In this document: in pieces, positions 10,648 through 20,925 of the stretch
How the letters are laid out: every line of letters starts with the position of its first letter
Numbering within the stretch: position 1 is the stretch's first letter
Assembly (NCBI RefSeq): GCF_047948215.1
Contig: NC_134465.1
Location: forward strand, 51,057,946-51,121,945
Length of the DNA stretch: 64,000 nt
Direction of reading: 5' to 3'
Source: Lycorma delicatula
Taxonomy: Eukaryota > Arthropoda > Insecta > Hemiptera > Fulgoridae
Translations under genes and position numbers: made by a program
The notes under the pieces: model-generated
What the model was told of the DNA's origin: nothing
Seen by the model: only the letters and a program-made list of their open reading frames with translations
The model's database searches: none

Positions 10648-11915
10648 CGTCTATGACGGAATTCTCGGGCTGAGTTATCCTCTGGGTGTTTTCCCAGTGG
10701 CTTTTGCTGACGACCTGGCCTTGGTTGTTACTGGAAAAACTGAAATAGAGGTATCGGAGAAGGCAAACGCAGCGATACGAATGGCAGAAGTCTGGATGTC
10801 TACTAAAGGCTTAAAACTTTCGCATGGTAAAACAAAATACGTAGTCATGACAGGTCGTAGGAGAATATCTGACATCCTAATTCGAGTGGGGGGTAATCTT
10901 GTCCAGCAACAGACTTCAGTCAAATATTTAGGGATCTGGCTTGACAAGAGGAGGAGTTTTACGGCACACGTGAATGAAATACGTAAACGAGCTGAATGCG
11001 CGGTCAAAAATCTTAGCAGATTACTCGGTAATATGACAGGATCCAGAACTGCGAAGCGTAAGATTTACGCTCACGTAGTTAATTCCATCTTACTTTACGG
11101 TATACAAGTCTGGGAAAGAGCTCTGCGTGCCGACAAGAACAGAAGAGCCCTTGAAGGAATTCAACGGCGCATGGGCTTAAGAGTGATATGCGCATATTCT
11201 TCAGTCTCCACCGAGGCAGTACTCGTAATTGCAGGAGTTCCTCCGCTTAAACAACTGGCGGAGATGCGAGTGAGTATAGCATGTGGACAACCTTCTAAAG
11301 AAGCATATGAAGAGATGCTGCGTAATTGGCAACATCGTTGGGATGTAGCCAACACGGGACGATGGACACATCGTTTGATACCTTTGATCCGACCATGGAT
11401 AGAAAGGAAGTTCGGGGACATAAATTACTGGATAACGCAATTTTTTACAGGGCATGGGTCGTTCAGGTCCTATTTATGTGCGAGACTAAGGGTAGATAAC
11501 AACAACTGTCCTTACTGTGGGGCTTATGATTCCCCTGAACATGTAGTATTTGAATGTAACCGTTGGACTGAAAGCAGGCAATCCTGTGTAAGACGTATTA
11601 TCTACGGAGAATGTGGTGGATAAAATGCTACTTAACGAGGATAACTTTAATGTGATCTCGTCGTTTATAACCGCAGTTATAAAGAAGAAAGATGAGGAAG
11701 CTCGTCAAGAAGAAACCGCTCGCTGATGACGGCTTGTCGTAGGTGGAATTTCCACCTACGAAATAAAAGAGCTAACCGGTGAACTGACCTGCCGTGCCGG
11801 ACATACAGCCGGCGGGCGGGGAGGCGAGCTAGAGTAAAGGACACTCCTCTGGCGCGAGTCAAACTTGATTGTAGATCCGTTCCAGAGGAGTAGGTGGGAA
11901 TATAAAAAAAAAAAA
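10648..11915 (+). mobile_element. 5'-truncated R1-like LINE with 13 bp target duplication
   Basis: The insertion is bounded by AGCTGTAGTATTT at 10635-10647 and again at 11916-11928, a perfect target-site duplication. The element begins inside the reverse transcriptase, continues through the C-terminal domain (stop at 11621-11623), a GC-rich 3' UTR and an A-tail at 11904-11916. 5' truncation, A-tail and duplication together are the signature of target-primed reverse transcription. The 3' UTR contains CTCCTCTGG (11844-11852) and CCAGAGGAG (11882-11890), a perfect 9 bp stem just before the tail. Confidence 0.92.
10649..11623 (+). CDS. R1-like LINE reverse transcriptase C-terminal half (5'-truncated, frame open)
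   Basis: About 325 codons stay open from the 5' junction to the stop. The frame enters as VYDGILGLSYPLGV, then the catalytic FADD in VAFADDLALVV (about 10697-10730), the YLGIWLD thumb motif, ILLYGIQVWERAL, and the R1-type C-terminus with RWTHRLIPLIRPW, GSFRSYLCARLR and a zinc-knuckle-like C-x2-C...H...C in CPYCGAYDSPEHVVFECNRW. The polymerase N-terminal part, the endonuclease and ORF1 are missing because of truncation. The frame is unusually clean for this window, which together with the intact duplication suggests a fairly recent insertion. It has no start codon of its own and is unlikely to be expressed as a working enzyme. Confidence 0.85.
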   Translation, partial: VYDGILGLSYPLGVFPVAFADDLALVVTGKTEIEVSEKANAAIRMAEVWMSTKGLKLSHGKTKYVVMTGRRRISDILIRVGGNLVQQQTSVKYLGIWLDKRRSFTAHVNEIRKRAECAVKNLSRLLGNMTGSRTAKRKIYAHVVNSILLYGIQVWERALRADKNRRALEGIQRRMGLRVICAYSSVSTEAVLVIAGVPPLKQLAEMRVSIACGQPSKEAYEEMLRNWQHRWDVANTGRWTHRLIPLIRPWIERKFGDINYWITQFFTGHGSFRSYLCARLRVDNNNCPYCGAYDSPEHVVFECNRWTESRQSCVRRIIYGECGG

Positions 11916-12468
11916 AGCTGTAGTATTTACAAATTGTTGCACCATCTTTATGTGCCGCTTACTGTTCATTGTACCGTAAATGAATGTCATGGAGGTTCGC
12001 ATACGTAAAACTGCATTACCAAACACCGACTTTTTGTCCATGCAGACTCGTGCAGCTGATATGGATTTTCCGGACATCAAATGCGTGAATTCTTTGCATT
12101 CCCGTATCCATCAAGTTGGAATCGTGTGTCTTTAGACCGAAACCAATCATCGAGTTCTACCCCATCTAGCGTTACGAATGACATTAACCGCTGATAGAAA
12201 GCTACACGTTTTCCATTGTGCGCAGATAAAAACTTGTGAAAAACACGAATTCTATCCGGATACATCTTTAAACACTTGCGCGAAAGCCGTGTGGGCACTA
12301 CCAATGGAGCCCAGTCTGGCTAAATAGGTGTCGCTTAGACTACTTGAGACTAACAGATATGCATCTTGCTGGTCAATCAATTTTTCTGGTGTTAGCACTT
12401 TCGGTCCACCGTTTTTGGCCGCTTTTGACCGCTTTTTACTTCATTACTTGTCTCTTAGAACTTGTCTT

Positions 12469-12812
12469 ACAGCCGCTTGTTGGAGGACTTCTTTGGTGCA
12501 TCTACACCATACTTTTCTGTGAAGGTATTCTAGATCTAGGCATACAGCCGCTTGACTTCTTTGGTGTATCTACACCATACTTTTCTGTAAAGGTATTCTA
12601 GATCTAGGCATACAGCCGCTTGACTTCTTTGGTGTATCTACACCATACTTTTCTGTAAAGGTATTCTAGATCTAGGCATACAGCCGCTTGACTTCTTTGG
12701 TGTATCTACACCATACTTTTCTGTAAAGGTATTCTAGATCTAGGCATACAGCCGCTTGACTTCTTTGGTGTATCTACACCATACTTTTCTGTAAAGGCTA
12801 TCTGGATTTACG
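12469..12812. repeat. Minisatellite, 68 bp unit, about 5 copies, inside the transposase remnant
   Basis: Units start CATACAGCCGCTTGACTTCT at 12541, 12609, 12677 and 12745, exactly 68 bp apart and nearly identical. A diverged first unit (about 12469-12540, with a small insertion) precedes them and a decaying edge follows at about 12800. Read on the minus strand each unit encodes part of the transposase helix-turn-helix (EKYGVD-PKKSS). Since 68 is not a multiple of 3, the expansion breaks the frame. Confidence 0.93.
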
Positions 12813-12860
12813 CATAAATGACACATATAATGTATTGGGAGACTTGGATTTATTGGCATT

Positions 12861-13796
12861 TTTCCTTCACCAACTCATTCGATGGTCCTCAACCATGAGA
12901 TCGAATGTCCGTACCTCGAATGGTTACGGTACATTGACACAGTTTAAATGACGTACTTCCTGTTAGCTCCTGAAGCTAAAATGAACTGTATAAGGGCGGT
13001 CTATTACACCAGTTGCTGTTGTGTCCAGCCGTTCACATATCATATATTTTCTAAATTGGTAGGTGCACTACGTCTTATAATAAAATATATGAGCGACATA
13101 GATTAAAAATTTATCTGGTCAATGTAATTAAATGACAGAAATTCGCTGTCGCGCCTTGGTCGCTGTTTCTGTCTGTTCTTTATACCTGCTTGAAATTATA
13201 GATCGATGGTCGATCATTATTGAAGGGTAAGTTCTTCCAGCAATGCGGTTAGAGTTTTCCCTTAAGCAATTAAGAAAGGACTCCCTTAATTACTGTATTT
13301 TTTTTTTGTATTCTCTATGGATTCCGGTTGAACAGTGCAACTGCATCAAGGAACTCCCACACAGTCCGAAAGTGTTATAGTAAAAAATAAAATATAAATC
13401 ATAATAATAAAATGATAAATAATATTAGTGATTAATAACCAAAAAAGTAGAAAATTGAAAAAAATATATATATAATAATTTTTAAGTTGGGTTTATTGTT
13501 TCGGTTTTTATTTTTACTTTTCTAAAATATTTTATTCTTTCCTTTTGTAATATTGAAAATTCTGTTTCATGTAATATCTAGTTAACATCTGGCCACGTTT
13601 TGATATGTCCTATTTTCAATAAACTTCGAAATTTTTACTTTGTGTTTAGTTTCTGAAAACTTTATTCCTAGAATTTTACTCGTAATCGAATTCTCCACCA
13701 GTTTGGTTTGAAACTTTCACGTATTTATCCGTTTAAAAAAATAATTTTACGTCAAACATGACTTAGTGTGTTTTTCGGTCCCAATCATTTATTTTT
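12861..13796. other. Spacer, probably partly transposon 5' region; nothing firmly recognised
   Basis: 12861-13060 is GC-richer than the surroundings and may be the untranslated end of the neighbouring transposon, but no inverted end is visible. The segment near 13335-13365 carries a stretch (reverse strand TGTGTGGGAGTTCCTT) that recurs at about 50607-50622. The rest is AT-rich. Confidence 0.4.
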
Positions 13797-14060
13797 TAAC
13801 CATGATTTCTTGAAATCTACAAAAATACATTCTTAGATCTATTTTTAAAAAAAATTTAAGGTCAGATTTTATGTAAAAACACTAAATTTACCTCTTAATT
13901 TTGGACTCAAGAAATAGATTTTGGCTTAATTTTACCGAAGGACTAGAAATGTAGGCGAAATATTTCGTAACGAAGCGTCTTCGAACCTCTGTTTTTATGA
14001 AAATTTTTATTTTTATCTATACAACATGTCCTGAAAATTTATTAATATTTTTTGTAAATC
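13797..14060 (+). repeat. Family C repeat, copy 2
   Basis: Same ordered blocks as the other copies: TTTCTTGAAATCTAC, AGGTCAGATTTTATG, ACCTCTTAATTTTGGAC, AATTTTACCGAAGGACT, AACGAAGCGTCTTCGAACCTC and a terminal ACATGTCCTG near 14035. Confidence 0.65.
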
Positions 14061-14204
14061 AATTGGGTATATTAAATAATCAGACTTTATTATCAATAAT
14101 GTGTTATAATATCTAATAATTAGTTAAGATATTTGATTTTATTTACCATCAATAAATAATAGATTCATTTTTCTATTTCTGTTCCTTTAATACTTTTCTT
14201 TCTT

Positions 14205-14394
14205 TTTCCTGTTTAGCCTCCGGTAACTACCGTTTAGATAATTCTTCAGAGGATGATATGTATGAGTGTAAATGAAGTGTAGTCTTGTACATTCTCAGTT
14301 CGACCATTCCTGAGATGTGTGGTTAATTGAAACCCAACCACCAAAGAACACCGGTATCCACGATCTAGTATTCAAATCTGTGTAAATTCCTTTA
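14205..14394 (-). repeat. SINE1, tRNA-like head missing
   Basis: Contains the body and tail of SINE1 in reverse: TTTAGCCTCCGGTAACTACC, CAGAGGATGATATGTATGAG, CCCAACCACCAAAGAACACC and GATCTAGTATTCAAATC. The head with the Pol III boxes is lost. Confidence 0.85.
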
Positions 14395-15171
14395 ATACTG
14401 TATAATAATATCAGAACATTCATATAGTTACAGATACTACGTAAGGACTCTCCTCCCGTGAGTCACGTGATCATTCCTTCTCCCCACCATTCAATGCTCC
14501 TCCGTTACAAAGATTACTTGGTGGGGATACTTTTTCGTGGCCCATTCCGTACATCTAAATCAAGAAATAACGATTAGACCACATTAATTATTTTTTTTAA
14601 TAATACGATTAGGATAAACTAGTTCATGTATCTTAAAGATGTTAATTAAACAGTAATACTATTGATATGGTATTTGAAGTAGTAGATGTTATAAAAATAT
14701 ATTATTCAGGAGAATTATTTGATTGATTTTTATATGTATAAATCAGTAGATGGAGTTAAGTGGTAGATCACGAAGTAAACACCTACTGACAAATGTTATT
14801 ATATATGCCCGGACATAACCATAGCTCATAGCCATTCCAGTCTCACGCCTTCCAGGCGATATATAATTTCATTAGTATTAATATCACAGTAAATGCCCAG
14901 AGGATACTTTTAGATTATTAATTAATTATTGTTAATTACTTTACCATTACAATGTAAGCTTTAAAAAAAATAAATAATTATTTAACATTTATGAAAATGC
15001 GCACGCGCGAACAAATATGTGTGTAAACTTCTTACGAATACTTTTACTTTCTAGGTTTTAGCGATAAAGAGAAAGTTTATCAATTGCAAATCTTTGGGTA
15101 TAGGAGGTTTTTCAAGATATCAAGTCAACCCGCACCGCTTAGTTTAAAAAACACAAAAAAAAAATCCCGTT
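14395..15171. other. Spacer, nothing recognised
   Basis: Mixed composition with a GC-richer patch at 14440-14560 and another at 14805-14865. No protein-like ORF and no repeat shared with the rest of the window. Confidence 0.5.
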
Positions 15172-15650
15172 TGGCACGCGGAAGGCGGAGGTAGATTTCA
15201 CCGGTGCTAAGTAGAGGATAAAAAAGATTTCCACCTTAAAGTCAAGAAAAACTTCAAATTTACTCAATACGACGATTGTTGCATGTGAAAAAAAGAATTC
15301 ATATGTTTAGCATACAAGTCCCATCTTCTAACAATTCCAACAAAGTTTTGGTCATCTCTTGCCTTAAGGGTTGGTCATATCAAAAATTGTTTCTGACAAA
15401 AGTTTTAGGTAATGTTTAGAGGACTACTTTAAACAGATTCGATACTGTGCCTGTTAAAGGTGGTATGATTTTTTTGTCTTTAAAACCCTATTTTTCCACA
15501 TCTTGGGTCAATAGTTGGTGATATAAAAAAAATTTACTTCGACAAATTTTAGGCCTTTATCGAAAGAATAATAGGAACTTTAAACGAATTCGATATTTTA
15601 CCTAAAAAGAAAGTTATGGCGATATTTTGTTTATTCGAAAAATTTCCGCT
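15172..15650 (+). repeat. Family B repeat, copy 1
   Basis: Non-coding repeat whose blocks recur in reverse at 43010-43530: GGTGCTAAGTAGAGGAT, TTGTTGCATGTGAAAAA, TAGCATACAAGTCCCATCTT, TTTTAGGTAATGTTTAGAGG, GATTCGATACTGTGCCTGTT and AATAGTTGGTGATAT. No inverted ends or target duplication seen. Confidence 0.7.
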
Positions 15651-15904
15651 CGCTTCGCTAACTAACCTTGCCAAATTAACAGCAATGCTTTGATTATTTA
15701 AATAATAAATTCAGGAATTATTGATAATAGTCTAGTTGTTATTTTAATATGTAAAATATGGAGAATATGTAAAATGACCAGTATATTTAATAAATTTCTA
15801 TATGTTTATTAAGTTCTCCAACATTAGAGGCAATTAATCATAATCACGATTATGTTATCCGGCGATTATACTTAATCACTGGATTAATCAAATTTACCGT
15901 AACA
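15651..15904. repeat. Family D repeat, copy 1
   Basis: Shares with 54530-54785 the blocks TTTGATTATTTAAATAATAA, TCTAGTTGTTATTTTAAT, GAATATGTAAAATGA and ATAATCAAATTTAC-like ends. In both places a CA/CG-rich microsatellite lies downstream. Confidence 0.6.
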
Positions 15905-15928
15905 CACGCGCGCGCGCGCGCGCATACA

Positions 15929-15961
<33 letters not shown>

Positions 15962-15975
15962 GGAGAGAGACGTGC
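15905..15975. repeat. Compound microsatellite (CG)n(CA)n(GA)n
   Basis: A continuous dinucleotide tract that changes from CG to CA to GA repeats. CG repeats are rare in this AT-rich window. Confidence 0.95.
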
Positions 15976-16069
15976 ACGAGTACACATTATATACAACCAC
16001 TTTGTGTGTGCGGGTATGTGTGTATTTGTTTCACTTTTTAGCCAGATATTTGACCCCGAAACCACTTTT

Positions 16070-16775
16070 TACTTCCTGTACGAAGTAAAGGAAGTATTGT
16101 GATCGCCAAAAATTTTGGTTTTCATATTTCAACGGAAATATCCATTTTGACCATCTCTGAATTTATTTAGACTAGTTTCGGTGTGACATTTGTACGTATG
16201 TATGTATCTCGCATAACTCAAAAACTATTAACCGTAGGATATTGAAATTTTGGATTTAGAGCTGCTGTAACATCTAGTTATACACTTTCTGTTTTGATTG
16301 TTATCGAATTGACCAAAAAAATCCAAAAATATAATTTTTTAGGATTTTGGATAACTATTGAGTATTTAGGTTAACTTTTTTCAAAACAAAATTTTGGATA
16401 ACTTTTTGTTAAAACTGCAGTAATAAGCCCTAATTGAGAGCTTTTCAACGATATAAGTGGGAGTTATTTTGATTGGTTCCAAAGTTATAGTGAAATAAGA
16501 TTTTAATTTATGAAATATTTTGATTTTGGAAGGACACATCGATTCAAATTCGACTCATTTCCTTTTTTTAATTTAAGTAATGTTTATTTATTAATAATTG
16601 TTAACCTTTGATTGTAAAAAAGTTTTACATTAAATAATAACAATAAAAAACATATTTCAGACGTTATTAATGAAATAAAACTTTATGTACTTTTCAGTTA
16701 AAAAAAAAAGAAGTGTAATGCTATTCAGTGGGCGTACAAGGATGTCATGCGGAATCCACACCATATTCTTTTATT
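16070..16775 (+). repeat. Family A repeat, copy 4
   Basis: Begins ACTTCCTGTACGAAGTAAAG and GAAGTATTGTGATCGCC, ends GGCGTACAAGGATGTCATGC and ATCCACACCAT. It carries an internal insertion or duplication of the GGATAACT-containing block at about 16345-16405 compared with other copies. Confidence 0.85.
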
Positions 16776-16789
16776 TAAAAGTAAATAAA

Positions 16790-17155
16790 TATTAATTTAT
16801 TTATATAATAGTTTCTACTTACCAACAATTTTTAATAGTATGTTCGAGCGCTTTCGGATTAGTAAACCATCCTCAGGAACGTTGATGTGTTATAATTATA
16901 ATTATTTACTCATATATCATTAATTATACTAAGTTGAATTTTAAAAACAAAAATTATAAATATAAGAATTGATCTTCAAATGTAAAATATTTATAATTTT
17001 TGTTTTTAAAATTAAAGTTAGTTTAATTAATGATAAGTGAAGTAAATAATTATAAGGCATCAATGTTCCTGAGGATGGATTACTAATCCGAAAGCGCTCA
17101 AATAAACTATTAAAGATTGTTGGTAAGTGGAAACTATTATATAAATAAATTATTT
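16790..17155. mobile_element. Fold-back element 2 (two ~170 bp inverted arms with hammerhead-like motifs)
   Basis: Left arm about 16790-16970, right arm about 16985-17155, spacer about 15 bp. The arms pair over nearly their full length: TTTATTTATATAATAGTTTC with its complement, ACTTACCAACAATTTTTAAT with ATTAAAGATTGTTGGTAAGT, and GAGCGCTTTCGGATTAG with CTAATCCGAAAGCGCTC. The right arm at 17069-17094 holds CTGAGGATGGATT, ACT, AATCC, GAAAG, a hammerhead-core-like order. The left arm has its mirror at 16851-16877. The transcript would form one long hairpin. No ORF. Confidence 0.85.
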
Positions 17156-17345
17156 TTCAATATCAAAGGGCCATGATTAATAAAATTAACTTAAAATAAG
17201 TATTACTTTATAAACTACAGTTTATTGTATTATTCGTACTTTACAAGTTTTTTAACATAAGGGAAGCAACGCCGGGATAGTTTTACAATCCTTTTCTGGA
17301 TTTTTTTTACACGTAGTATAACAAATGTGAAATGTATATATATTA
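17156..17345. other. AT-rich spacer
   Basis: No coding or RNA signal. It ends in AT-rich sequence into which the Helitron is inserted. Confidence 0.5.
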
Positions 17346-18032
17346 TCTATATATAGAAAATTAATGTTTGTCTGTCTGTATGTCTCTTATGCCTTCCAAA
17401 ACCGTTCATCCGATAGCGATGAAACTTTGGGGAATGGTTGGACGCATATCAGGGAAGGTTTCTGAATTAGTTTGGACCCGCTAGATGGCGCTGGCGTCGA
17501 GATATTTCGAAAAATTGTATTTATGGCCCGATTTGCCTTATATTCAGAATACATGTAACATGGAAAGAATTATCTCTGCAAAAAATAAATCCGCTAGATG
17601 GCGCTGGGGTTCAGATATTTATGGACCTATTTGGTTCATATTAAGAATACGAATATTAGTTACGTGAAAAGAAATATTTTTGCAAAAACTATACCCGCTA
17701 GGTGGGGCCGGTGTCGAGATATTTACGAAACAAAAAAATATACAAAATACTTTTTTATTCTATATATATAAAAGGCATGCTCGTATGTGTGTCTGCTAAA
17801 GACCAAAATACTAATGGACCGATTTACGCGCGGGCAAAAGGGAAAAAGGGGAAAAGGTGAAAAGAGAAAAGGTGAAAACGGGAAAGGGTAAAAAGGAAAC
17901 TGGGTAAGGGCTGAGGGAGAAGGGTGAAAGGGAGAGTTTGGAAAGGGATAAGGGGAAGGTGAATAAGTGAAAGGTAAAATTTGTGAAATTCAGTTTTTTA
18001 ATTTTTTTATCAAATTTTCAATTGTGTTTATT

Positions 18033-18124
<92 letters not shown>

Positions 18125-18153
18125 CAGTAGCGAAGCATTGCCGGGTCTGCTAG
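17346..18153 (+). mobile_element. Non-autonomous Helitron, copy 1
   Basis: Starts TCTATATATAGAAAATTAAT, continues GTTTGTCTGTCTGTATGTCT, and ends CTAG at 18150-18153. The host base before it is A and the base after it is T, as Helitrons require (A^T target, 5'-TC, 3'-CTRR). A 3' subterminal hairpin GCAGTAGCGAAGCATTGC lies about 8 bases upstream of CTAG. The interior has a purine-rich GGGAAAAGG tract (17835-17975), a (CT)n(AT)n microsatellite (18038-18122) and a second TATATATATAAAAGGCATGC start-like phrase at about 17760, so it may itself be composite. No Rep/helicase coding. Confidence 0.85.
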
Positions 18154-19146
18154 TTAATGAAAAAGCATTAACTATCAGTTTATTTTTTCTCATATTGTAG
18201 AATTATTTTGAAAATTTAATAAAAGGTAAAACATTAACTTTTAAATTAAAAGATATGAATTATTTTTTGACAGTTTTCATAAGTTGATTTAAGGAATAAA
18301 TGAAATTTTCATCAATAAATTATTGTAATTTCGGTAATAAAAATGAAAAGTCCAATCGCTTTATTGTATATTACGTCTTTGCATTGTTAATAGTATATAT
18401 AAATATATTTTTACATTCTATATATATATATAGTAGTCATACATTATTATAAATGATTTAATCAATTAAAAAAAAAAAGAATAAAACTGCATAAAACTAA
18501 TTATTCTGAACCTAACGTTTATTATGTTCTGAGTGGTTACGTGGACAAAAAAACTTTTAAATTTTCATGGTAATATAGAACTGTCTGACAGTAACGACTT
18601 AAAAAGTATTGCTTTGTAAATACTACGTCATATCAGGTAATAAATTAAATAAAATGAAAATAAACTTATTGAATGAGAATTCTTCATGATATTTTTTGTT
18701 AAACAAATATCTAGAAAAATTCGACGGACCGTAAGAAAAAATAACTTTTATAATTTATTTAATTATGTGTATTTAGAAAATATATATATAATTTATACAA
18801 TAATAATACAAGAAAGCGGGAAATCTATATTGACTTGTTTAACTTTATTAACTTTTGTCCTTTTTTTTTCTTTTTACCGTATTACTTGTGCGTCTAAAAC
18901 TTAATTTGATACTTATATTTTTTTGTTATATTTAAACCCATTTTATTACGATTTACATCAAATTTATTGATTACTATTCTTTTTAAATTTATTACCATTT
19001 TTGACGATTATAGCATTTGGAACAAATATTAATATTTATTTATAAGACTGCCCAAAAAGGAGTGTATGTATTTATTCCACCGTATCAGCTTAACTGCTGA
19101 ACCGATGTACATTTAAGTGCCCGCGTTGGGTCCTTACGTTACGTGA

Positions 19147-19197
<51 letters not shown>

Positions 19198-19214
19198 CAA
19201 ACGGAAAGGAAATA
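18154..19214. other. AT-rich spacer with (AT)n runs
   Basis: No recognisable gene. Microsatellite (AT)n at 19150-19194. The short frames near 18690-18900 are AT-driven. Confidence 0.6.
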
Positions 19215-19470
19215 ATTTGGAAACTGATTCTAGAACTTAGTATAAGGAAAAAACTTCATACCAACATATATCCAAAAACGCTTTGTTATTGAATTACGAC
19301 TAACGAACAATTTTGGACGGGTTTCAGTTCCCCCGGTAAAATTTCAATATATTAGGGGTAAACTTGATGGGTTTTTTGATATGAAAAGTCGAATTAAAAC
19401 AGGTCCCAGAACTTTAGTTTTCATGATATCCTACGTAAAACAGAAAAATTCGATGACAAAAATCATTTTT
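19215..19470 (-). repeat. Family C repeat, copy 3
   Basis: On the minus strand: TTTTACGTAGGATATCATG, AAAGTTCTGGGACCTGTTTT, TTACCCCTAATATATTG and AACAAAGCGTTTTTGG, the same order as in the other copies. Confidence 0.6.
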
Positions 19471-19799
19471 TTAAATTTGAAGCACAGTAACTTTGTTAAA
19501 TGACTAATAAATGGGTAAATTTTAATATCAAAATGTGTAGAAAATTTTATTATGAGAAAATTAAGTTAATAAAGTCTATGAAAAACAAAAAAATCAACTT
19601 TTATTAATTACTAAAAAAAATATTTTTAATTTGCTTTAAAAAAAAAATACTCAATGTAGTTTTATACTATAATAATTTTAATATTACACGAATGCTCAGA
19701 AAGGACTGTAATGTCTTCAGAATGTATGTATTTTCCATCGTAGCAGCTAAAAGGCTGAACCGATTTACATGATGAACACGTTACTGGGAATTTCATAGG

Positions 19800-19842
<43 letters not shown>

Positions 19843-20763
19843 TAAATAGATTTCAAACAAAAAGTATACTATATACAAATACTAAATACAAAATCGTCAC
19901 CCACACGTTGTTTAATTGCTCTATATTAGTAATTATCCTGTATTATAGGGCTTTTTTTTTTTTGGCAGTCAAGTTTTATCTATCTTTTGTCTTTACACCT
20001 TAAGTCTTCAAGTAAAACAATATTAGAAATATAAATAAAATAAAATCATAATAATGACAATAATTATATAAAAAAATGTATTACAGTGTAATAATCCGTG
20101 GGAGACACCTGACTTTCATTGGCCACAGTTTAATAATGGCTGATATTAATAGAATTCATAAAGAAAATTGTCCTCTTTTATTTAGAAAGAAATAGTAAAA
20201 GTATATATTTTAACAATCTTAAAAAAGACTTAAACAAAATAAGAATACAAATTCCGCATTTAAAAAAAAAGTAGTAATTAATCAAGAAAATTTTTTTAAA
20301 AAAATATATGAAAGAAGAGTTTTTTTACTAAGAATTAGTTTTATAACAAAAATAAAAATAGTAATAAAAAACTGTTTCCCAGTTCTGCGCAAAAAGACAT
20401 TCGTTTCGTTTCCGATACCTTCTCTATTTTGCAGTAGAAACGCACTGATTTTCAGAATACAACGCACGTTCAATTAACGAGTAAACCCTACATACAAGCA
20501 TCAAGTTTAAACTCATTCTCCACTGTGACTCACTGCATAAGCGCGTACGAAAAATATACCAATATAAAGTCAACATTACCTTAAATTAAGGTTATGTTGT
20601 CTATTGTTGACCTTAAATTGACCATACCTCCGGAACGACTCAACAAATTTTCGTCAAATTTTCATCTGCACAACTTCAGATACATTACTACAGCACATTT
20701 AAATTTCAATGAAATTATTCTAGTAGTTTTGGAGATTTTTGAGCCACAAATTTTATACATAGG

Positions 20764-20809
<46 letters not shown>
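19471..20809. other. AT-rich spacer with (AT)n microsatellites at 19801-19840 and 20766-20808
   Basis: No protein-like ORF. A block near 19690-19800 (AATGCTCAGAAAGGACTG, then a phrase about TGAACCGATTTACATG, then (AT)n) resembles 19050-19150 (AAGACTGCCCAAAAAGGAGT, then TGAACCGATGTACAT, then (AT)n), suggesting two copies of a short unit that ends in (AT)n. Confidence 0.55.
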
Positions 20810-20812
<3 letters not shown>

Positions 20813-20925
20813 GGTTATCATAAAAGAATGGTGCAGTTTACATGGTTTAAATTAAAACAGAATTACTTACAGTTTATGTTTTTTATTTTCCAAATTTGTC
20901 GTTACAAATCACATTATAGGTGATG
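20810..20925 (-). mobile_element. Solo end of the Tc-like transposon family found at 3700-5024
   Basis: Starts CAGGGTTATCATAAAAGAAT just after a TA at 20808-20809, matching the right inverted end of the 3.7 kb element. It continues with ACATGGTTTAAATTAAAACA and CATAAACTG-region sequence, the complement of 4920-4990. Homology fades near 20925 where the transposase C-terminus would begin. This is a truncated copy. Confidence 0.85.

Larger units (their letters stand above)
10250..12860 (-). pseudogene. Tc-like (DDE_3-type) transposase remnant, interrupted by an R1-like LINE
   Basis: Minus-strand order from high to low coordinate: a helix-turn-helix-like block with FTEKYGVDAPKKSS (about 12470-12530), TRLSRKCLKMYPDRI near 12260-12300, TRFQLDGYGNAKNSRI with the usual FxLdGyvNkqN motif (12080-12130), CPENPYQLHESAWTKS, then the LINE insertion. 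On the far side it resumes as WFQQHYATAHTASNTNDFL (about 10560-10615), SRQSPDLSSPDFFL near 10480-10530 and GYLKDAAYKTHPYTI. This matches the C-terminal half of DDE_3-type transposases. The conserved Asp of QQDGAT is replaced by His (QQHYAT), and frames shift repeatedly. A terminus starting ACAGAGTGTTC lies at 10249-10260. The opposite inverted end was not located. Confidence 0.75.

Noticed and set aside
12469..12812. CRISPR-like array
   Set aside because: Units are contiguous 68 bp tandem copies with no unique spacers, and the DNA is eukaryotic.
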